From: Pelagibacteraceae bacterium AG-464-B04
GTDB lineage: Bacteria > Pseudomonadota > Alphaproteobacteria > Pelagibacterales > Pelagibacteraceae
Length of the DNA stretch: 58,926 nt
Assembly: GCA_003209225.1 (NCBI GenBank)
Contig: QCRZ01000004.1
Span: 1 to 58,926, forward strand
Reading direction: 5' to 3'
The notes below the pieces were generated by a model. It did not search any database. It worked only from the letters and a program-made list of their open reading frames with translations, and was not told the DNA's origin. The position numbers were made by a program, and so were the translations under genes. This document shows, piece by piece, positions 53,653-58,926 of the stretch. Numbering within the stretch: position 1 is the stretch's first letter; every line of letters starts with the position of its first letter.

Positions 53653-55358
53653 AAAGTTCGCTAAAAGAAAAAAATAGTCAAAAAATAACTGGTGGGCAAG
53701 CTGCTGTCCAAGCACTAAAAAAAGAAAAAACAAAACATATTTTTGGTTTAATCGGTTCTGCTACTATGGAAATATTCGATGCGCTCTACCAAGAAAAAAC
53801 AATTAATTTTATTGGCGTTAGAGATGAAAGAACAGGAGCTCACATGGCTGATGGATATGCACGAGCTTCTAATAAACCGGGAGTTATACTTGCTGGTCAA
53901 AACGGGCCAGGTGCAACAAACCTAGTAACAGGAATAGCTCAAGCGTCTGCTGCTTTTTCGCCTGTTGTTTCAATAGCAGGATCTTTTTCAACGAAAGATA
54001 AAGTTCAGGATGCTTTTCAAGGTGTTGATCAACAATCTTTATTTAAGACAATAACTAAAAAAACTTGGACAGTTACAGAAACAAAAAAAATACCTAAAAT
54101 ATTTAGTAAAGCATTTAAATTAGCAATGTCTCCGAGAAGAGGACCAGTTCAAATAAATTTACCAAGAAATATTTTGTCTAAGTCAGCTAAATTTAATATT
54201 AATCAAAAAGAAAAATCATACGAAACTGATAATTTTTTTGAAGGAAAAAAAAAAGATATTAAAAGAGCGATTAAAATCATTATTCAAGCAACTAAGCCAA
54301 TTATTATTGTTGGGGGAGGAATTAAGTATAAAGGTAATTATAAAGAGGTAATTAAACTTGCTGAATTAATAAATTCACCAATAATCACTGCGGCAGGACA
54401 TGGTGATGCTATTCCATTTGATTATAAATTAAATGCAGGTCAAATGGGCCCCCGGGGAAATCCGGTCGCTTCAAAACTTGCAAAAGAAGCTGATGTTATT
54501 ATAGCTCTTGGAACGCGTCTTGGATTTAATTCAACTTTCTACTCATATGAAAATTTAAATAGAAAAGCTAAAATTATTCAAGTCGAATTAGAACCAAAAA
54601 TGATAGGAAGATATTTTCCTGTTAAGGTTGGAATTTGTGCAGACGCATCGATGGTAGCAAAACAAATAAGCAAAGAAATTAAAAATAAAAAATTACATTC
54701 GGAAATCGATAATTGGACAAAACAGTATATAAATGAAAAAAAAGCATATTTAATAAAAAGAGATCAAACGCTAGATAAATTTCCTATCCAACCTACTAGT
54801 CTATTTAAACAACTTAGAAAAGTACTTCCAAAAAATTCAGCGATTACTCTTGATGCTGGTACTTTGTGTCTTCAAGCTACCGATGCTCTTGAATATTATG
54901 ATCCACCTTCTTTATTTACTCCTCTCGATTTTGGTTTGGTAGGTTTTTCGTTTGCGTGTGGCCTAGGTGTAAAAATGGCACGTCCAAACAAAACTGTTGT
55001 CAGTTTAATGGGTGATGGAGGTTTTGGTATGACTATTTCTGAATTGAGCACCGCTGTAGACTACAATATTAATACCATTACTATAGTAATGAATAACAAA
55101 AGTTGGGGCGCAGAAAAAGCTTATCAGAAAGACTTTTTTGGAAAACGTTATATAGGAGCTGACATAAGCAGTCCTCCTTTTGATAAAGTTGCCGAACTCT
55201 ATGGCGCAAAGGGTTTTAAAGTTGAACGCATTTCAGAAATAAATGAAGTGGTAAAAGCTGCTTTGGAAACTAACAAACCTTCAGTCATAGATGTTGCGGT
55301 AGATCCTAAAGCACTATACAGTTTTAGAAGAGACAGTTTTAAGCACAGGTCAAAATAA
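53649..55358 (+). CDS. Thiamine diphosphate-dependent enzyme of the acetolactate synthase-like group
   Basis: 569 residues. The N-terminal Pyr domain includes KHIFGLIGSATMEIFDAL and GVRDERTGAHMADGYARA, where the Glu activates ThDP. The C-terminal PP domain shows GDGGFGMTISELSTAV followed by MNN, the Mg-ThDP motif. The start is TTG at 53649, overlapping the monooxygenase stop by four bases (TTGA), with no clear ribosome site, so coupled translation is likely. Acetolactate synthase itself is unlikely: no small subunit gene and no ilv context. A decarboxylase, oxalyl- or sulfo-type lyase in the same catabolic route is more plausible. Confidence 0.85.
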   Translation: MKSSLKEKNSQKITGGQAAVQALKKEKTKHIFGLIGSATMEIFDALYQEKTINFIGVRDERTGAHMADGYARASNKPGVILAGQNGPGATNLVTGIAQASAAFSPVVSIAGSFSTKDKVQDAFQGVDQQSLFKTITKKTWTVTETKKIPKIFSKAFKLAMSPRRGPVQINLPRNILSKSAKFNINQKEKSYETDNFFEGKKKDIKRAIKIIIQATKPIIIVGGGIKYKGNYKEVIKLAELINSPIITAAGHGDAIPFDYKLNAGQMGPRGNPVASKLAKEADVIIALGTRLGFNSTFYSYENLNRKAKIIQVELEPKMIGRYFPVKVGICADASMVAKQISKEIKNKKLHSEIDNWTKQYINEKKAYLIKRDQTLDKFPIQPTSLFKQLRKVLPKNSAITLDAGTLCLQATDALEYYDPPSLFTPLDFGLVGFSFACGLGVKMARPNKTVVSLMGDGGFGMTISELSTAVDYNINTITIVMNNKSWGAEKAYQKDFFGKRYIGADISSPPFDKVAELYGAKGFKVERISEINEVVKAALETNKPSVIDVAVDPKALYSFRRDSFKHRSK

Positions 55359-55946
55359 ATGGAATTAAATTTACGAAAACTTACAAAATTTGTTGATAAA
55401 ACTTTTATTGAAGGCGGTAAAAAAGCTAAAGAACCTGTTCTCTTAGTTTCTGTTGCGGCTGTTATAAAAAATCCTTGGGTTGGAGAATTTATAGAAGATT
55501 TAAAACCAGCTATTTTTGAATTAGCTCCAAAGCTGGGGGATATTTTGGTACCTGAATTAATTAAAGAAATAGGTTCAGGAGAAAAAATTCTTGCTTACGG
55601 AAAAGCTGCGGTCGTTGGTTTAAAAGGTGAAATTGAACATGCTTCTGCATTTATTCATACTTTAAGATTTGGAAATAAATTTAGAGATGCAGTTGGAGGA
55701 ACTTCTTATTTAAGTTTTACGAATATTAGAGGTCCTGCTGGATGTAAGGTTTCTATTCCCATGATGCACAAAACAGATAGTGGGTTAAGACCATATTATT
55801 TAACCCATGAATTTAATATTAATGATGCGCCATGTGATGATGAAATTATAATTGCTATTGGAGGATCACCAGGTGGAAGGGCTCATGCAAGAACTGGAGA
55901 TCGTTACCAAGATATGAAAGAAATGGGCATAAAAAATACAAAGTAA
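55359..55946 (+). CDS. DUF1185 (amino acid synthesis, PF06684-type) protein
   Basis: 195 residues. Family blocks include EPVLLVSVAAVIKNPWVGEF at the N-terminus, AYGKAAVVGLKGEIEHASA, LRFGNKFRDAVGG and a final GGSPGGRAHARTGDR. Structures of the family show a chorismate-mutase-like fold variant, with a suggested but unproven role in amino acid metabolism. The ATG follows the ThDP gene stop directly. The family often travels with luciferase-like monooxygenases, so it may be an enzyme of the same route. Confidence 0.85.
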   Translation: MELNLRKLTKFVDKTFIEGGKKAKEPVLLVSVAAVIKNPWVGEFIEDLKPAIFELAPKLGDILVPELIKEIGSGEKILAYGKAAVVGLKGEIEHASAFIHTLRFGNKFRDAVGGTSYLSFTNIRGPAGCKVSIPMMHKTDSGLRPYYLTHEFNINDAPCDDEIIIAIGGSPGGRAHARTGDRYQDMKEMGIKNTK

Positions 55947-55953
55947 ATAAAGT

Positions 55954-56748
55954 ATGCCAAAGACTTCAGATGCTTTTAAAACCTTCTATAAATTTAATAA
56001 AGTTAATGATAAAAATGTTATTGTATTCATACATGGCGTTGGTCTAACCAATGAAATGTGGAATTATCAACTCGATTTTTTTAAAGATGATTACAGTGTA
56101 CTTACTTATGACTTATTAGGTCATGGAGAAACACCTATAAAAAAAACTAAATTCAACTTTGATCAATATTCTAAACAATTATTAAATTTAATTAATGAGT
56201 TAAACTTAAATAAAATTCACCTAGTTGGATTTTCACTGGGAGCTCTTATCGCTAGAGATTTTGCTTCTAAACACTCCGATAGATTGTCCTCATTGATAAT
56301 TCATGCGTCCATATACAAAAGATCTGAAGAACAGAAAAGAGTAGTGATAAATAGATTTAATATAGCTAAAATGGACAAGCCTGCTTCCAAAAAACAAGCT
56401 TTAAGACGATGGTTTAATGAAGATTTTATAAAAAAAAATCCAGAAACTTATAAAAAAATATATTTAAATTTAGAAACAAATAATTTAAAAAATTTTTTAA
56501 AGTCCTATGAACTTTTTGTTAACTATCAGGATGATGATAAAATATTAAAAACAATTGACGCTAATACCCTAATAACTACTGGTGAAAATGATGTGGGCTC
56601 TACCCCTGAAATGGCTAGTAATTTAAGCAAGAAAATTAAAAATAGTAATTTTATAACAATAAAAAAGGGTAAACATCTTTGTAGTATAGAATGTTCTAAC
56701 GATGTTAATATAACTTTTAAAAAGTTTATTGATAAAAATAATGACTAA
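55954..56748 (+). CDS. Alpha/beta hydrolase
   Basis: 264 residues. The oxyanion segment VFIHGVGLTNEMW is followed by LTYDLLGHGET and the nucleophile elbow VGFSLGALIARDFA with Ser. The late His is in KKGKHLCSIE and the acid in TTGENDVGSTPEM. Members in catabolic clusters cleave esters, enol-lactones or amides, comparable in place to RutD in pyrimidine breakdown. It lies seven bases after the DUF1185 gene and overlaps the aldehyde dehydrogenase start by eight bases. Confidence 0.88.
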   Translation: MPKTSDAFKTFYKFNKVNDKNVIVFIHGVGLTNEMWNYQLDFFKDDYSVLTYDLLGHGETPIKKTKFNFDQYSKQLLNLINELNLNKIHLVGFSLGALIARDFASKHSDRLSSLIIHASIYKRSEEQKRVVINRFNIAKMDKPASKKQALRRWFNEDFIKKNPETYKKIYLNLETNNLKNFLKSYELFVNYQDDDKILKTIDANTLITTGENDVGSTPEMASNLSKKIKNSNFITIKKGKHLCSIECSNDVNITFKKFIDKNND

Positions 56749-57937
56749 ATTTAAAGAATATAAAATGTTTATAGATGGTCAATGGGTTGACTCGGAAAGC
56801 AAAAAAACTTTTGAAACTCTAAATCCTGAAAATAACGAACCATGGGCAATAGTTCCTGAGGCTAGTACCAAAGATGTGGATAACGCAGTTCGAGCAGCAC
56901 AAAAAGCTTTTGAAGGAGAGTGGCCAAAACTATTTCCAAAAGTAAGAGCTAAATATCTAAGAGCTATTGCTATCCAGTTAAGAGAAAATGCTGAACTTTT
57001 AGGAAAAATTGAAACAATAGATACAGGTAAACTTTTTAAAGAAACAAAAGCGCAAGCAAATTATATAGCTGAATATTATGATTATTATGCTGGTCTTGCT
57101 GACAAAGTTGAAGGAACTGTTTTACCAATAGATAAACCGGATATGCAAGTTATAACAACAAGAATACCTATAGGCGTTATTGCAGCAATTATTCCTTGGA
57201 ATTCCCAAATGCTTTTAACAGCTGTAAAAATTGCTCCTGCCTTAGCTATGGGAAATACAGTTGTGGTTAAATCATCAGAGTTAGCACCAGCTACGTTATT
57301 TGAATTTGCAAAACTAATTGAAAAAACAGGAATACCAAAAGGAGTTGTGAATGTAATTAGTGGATTTGGAGATCCGTGTGGTAAAGAATTAACTAGACAT
57401 CCATTTGTTGAAAAAATTGCTTTCACTGGAGGACCGGAAACAGCAAAACATATAATAAAAAATTCTGCTGAAAATTTATCTCAAGTAAGTTTAGAGCTAG
57501 GAGGAAAAAGTCCAGTTGCGGTTTTTGAAGATGCAGACCAAGAAAATGCTCTAAATGGAATAACGGCGGGAATTTTTGGTGCAAGTGGGCAAAGTTGTAT
57601 AGCTGGATCCAGATTATATATACAAAAAAAAATTTATGATAATTTTTTAAATAAATTAATTGAACGTGCAAAAAAAATAAAGCTAGGCAGTCCAATAGAT
57701 CCTAACACACAAATGGGTCCGATAAGTAATTTTAAACAACTTGAAATAATAGAAAAAACAATAAAACTTACCATTGAACAAGGAGGTAAGTTAAGGTGTG
57801 GTGGAAAAAGACATGCTCTTTCAAATAAAGGTTATTATTTTCCAGCTACAATAATTGAATGTAAAAATCATAATCTTCCAACTGCTGAAAATGAACTTTT
57901 TGGCCCTATATTATCAGTAATGGTTTGGTTTATATAA
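56741..57937 (+). pseudogene. Aldehyde dehydrogenase, C-terminally truncated at a chimeric junction
   Basis: 398 residues from ATG at 56741 (a TTG at 56729 is less likely because the ATG overlaps the upstream stop in the usual way). NAD-dependent ALDH motifs are all there up to the break: IIPWNSQMLL (N154), FTGGPETAKHI, LELGGKSPVAVF (E252), GASGQSCIAGS (C286), ENELFGPILSVM. Normal members continue for about 80-90 residues, including part of the active site and the oligomerisation arm. Here the frame stops after MVWFI. The missing end is replaced by a TPR-protein tail in another frame. The fragment is unlikely to be active if the break is real. Confidence 0.85.
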
Positions 57938-58062
57938 AATTAGGAGAATATGAAAAAGCTATTAAAAGTTATAAAGAAGCACAAAGAGTATATCCTTTTA
58001 TAAAATCTTCAGAGAGGATGATACCACAGCTTAAGGAACTAATAAAAAAAGAAGCTATTTAA
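57922..58062 (+). pseudogene. C-terminal remnant of a TPR-repeat protein
   Basis: In the frame ending at TAA 58060-58062 the sequence reads GLVYIKLGEYEKAIKSYKEA, then QRVYPFIKSSERMIPQLKEL and a short end. This is the last TPR unit of a longer protein, with the LG-Y-A spacing of the repeat. It has no start of its own and runs out of TPR-like sequence near 57915-57922, exactly where the aldehyde dehydrogenase loses its homology. It converges on ispH. Confidence 0.7.
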
Positions 58063-58066
58063 ATTA

Positions 58067-58926
58067 TTAATTTAAAGAATTAGGTAATTTAAAAGTTACA
58101 CTTTCTTTTGTTATTTCAAACTCTTCCATAAAAACATTACAGTGCTTTTTTATCTCAGATATAAATTCTTGAACTAATTTTTCCGGGGCAGAAGCTCCAG
58201 AAGTTAATCCAATTTTATCACAATTAATAATCTCTCTTATAGGAAGTTTTTTGCTAAAATCAAATAATTCTGATTTACTACAACCAGATTTTTTTGCTAC
58301 TTCAACTAATCTTTTCGAATTGGAAGAGTTTTCACTACCAATTACAAAAAACATATCACAAAACGGAGCTATTTTTTTAACTGCATTTTGTCTGTTAGTT
58401 GTTGCATAACATATATCCTCTTTAACTGGTGATTTTATATTAGGAAATTTTTTTTTAAGTATATCTATAATATCCTTTGTATCATCTACTGATAATGTAG
58501 TTTGAGTTACAAAAGCTAAAGACTTATCAAATTCGCTGGTTTTTAAATTTTCAGCATCCTTACATGTTTCAATCAAAATTATATTTCCTTTAGGAATTTG
58601 ACCCATTGTTCCGAGAACTTCGGGATGGTTTTTATGACCAATAAGAATTATTTTGTAACCTTTTTTATACAAATGTTCAGCTTCTCTGTGTACCTTAGTA
58701 ACAAGAGGACAAGTTGCGTCTACATAAAAAATTTTTTTATTTTTAGCTTCTTCAGGTATAGATTTTGGAACTCCATGAGCCGAAAATACTACAGGTCTTG
58801 ATATATCTTTAATTTCTTCTAATTCTTCTATAAATATTGCACCTTTTTTTTTTAAACTCTCAACAACTTGTTTGTTATGTACAATCTCATGCCTTACATA
58901 AACCGGAGATCCAAATTTTTCTAAAG
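58067..58926 (-). CDS. ispH: 4-hydroxy-3-methylbut-2-enyl diphosphate reductase IspH, N-terminus beyond window
   Basis: About 286 residues visible; only some 25-30 at the N-terminus are missing. IspH makes IPP and DMAPP in the MEP isoprenoid pathway with a [4Fe-4S] cluster. Cluster cysteines are visible in VDATCPLVTKVHREA and EDICYATTNRQNAV; the first lies outside. VYVRHEIVHNKQVVE, FSAHGVPKS, GHKNHPEVLGTMGQ and TSGASAPEKLVQEFI are other family blocks. The frame is open to the window end, so a later Met at 58672 is not the start. A normal housekeeping gene just beyond the junction. Confidence 0.96.
   Translation of the reverse strand, partial: LEKFGSPVYVRHEIVHNKQVVESLKKKGAIFIEELEEIKDISRPVVFSAHGVPKSIPEEAKNKKIFYVDATCPLVTKVHREAEHLYKKGYKIILIGHKNHPEVLGTMGQIPKGNIILIETCKDAENLKTSEFDKSLAFVTQTTLSVDDTKDIIDILKKKFPNIKSPVKEDICYATTNRQNAVKKIAPFCDMFFVIGSENSSNSKRLVEVAKKSGCSKSELFDFSKKLPIREIINCDKIGLTSGASAPEKLVQEFISEIKKHCNVFMEEFEITKESVTFKLPNSLN

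Noticed and set aside
53649-55358. Acetolactate synthase IlvB
   Set aside because: Sequence belongs to the broad ThDP family, but there is no regulatory subunit or branched-chain context and its neighbours are catabolic.
1-58926. CRISPR arrays, tRNA or rRNA genes, insertion sequences, integrases, toxin-antitoxin or phage defence genes
   Set aside because: None seen on either strand. The island-like block at 43886-57937 has no recombinase or tRNA at its edges within the window.

Overview
The window is a gene-dense, strongly AT-rich stretch with very short or overlapping intergenic gaps. Its gene set is alphaproteobacterial: a fused NAD-linked formate dehydrogenase, a SorAB-type sulfite dehydrogenase, TRAP and polyamine-type ABC uptake, and gcvTHP behind a tandem glycine riboswitch. 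Compactness, A/T bias and gene content fit a marine Pelagibacterales (SAR11)-like or similarly streamlined alphaproteobacterium. That assignment is inference, because no rRNA gene lies in the window.

Layout. (1) 1-16242 is a molybdoenzyme and C1/sulfur block: a creatinase cut by the left edge with an EamA permease, moaE-moaA, a sulfite dehydrogenase with its cytochrome c, moeA-moaC-mobA, and then on the plus strand a NifU/IscU-like scaffold, an HPP membrane protein, fdhD and the two formate dehydrogenase genes. A split YeeE/YedE pair and an FAD oxidoreductase face them. (2) 16275-22862 holds TspO, an SDR without the usual catalytic Tyr, and a surface-glycan-type group (GNAT, large membrane protein, GT2, DegT aminotransferase, SDR). 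(3) 22884-26594 is a lipid-modification operon (FAD oxidoreductase, DUF1365, CFA-type methyltransferase, DUF3833 lipoprotein). (4) 26607-31113 is gcvT-gcvH-gcvP with the riboswitch. (5) 31164-34497 is 5-oxoprolinase (pxpB-pxpC with a permease, divergent pxpA), followed by two small proteins. (6) 35468-43876 holds a TRAP transporter, TerC, aconitase, a LysE exporter, CsaA and an ArgE-type deacetylase. (7) 43886-57937 is a two-armed catabolic cluster. The left arm has a EutA-like racemase-family protein, two creatinase-fold M24 hydrolases, a nitrilase-family amidase and a complete polyamine-type ABC importer. The right arm has a luciferase-like monooxygenase, a ThDP enzyme, a DUF1185 protein, an alpha/beta hydrolase and an aldehyde dehydrogenase. 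(8) The right edge holds ispH, cut by the window end.

The genes suggest a cell living on small nitrogenous osmolytes and C1 units. Creatine could go to sarcosine and glycine, glycine through the cleavage system to C1-folate and CO2, and formate to CO2 with NADH. Two observations deserve most attention. The first is the divergent cluster at 43886-57937, whose enzyme combination matches no pathway I can name. The second is a chimeric junction near 57915-57935, where the aldehyde dehydrogenase loses its C-terminus and runs into the tail of a TPR protein in another frame. That is either a real deletion or island edge, or an assembly misjoin.

No gene-free stretch exceeds about 300 bases. I saw no tRNA, rRNA, CRISPR array, insertion sequence, integrase or phage gene.
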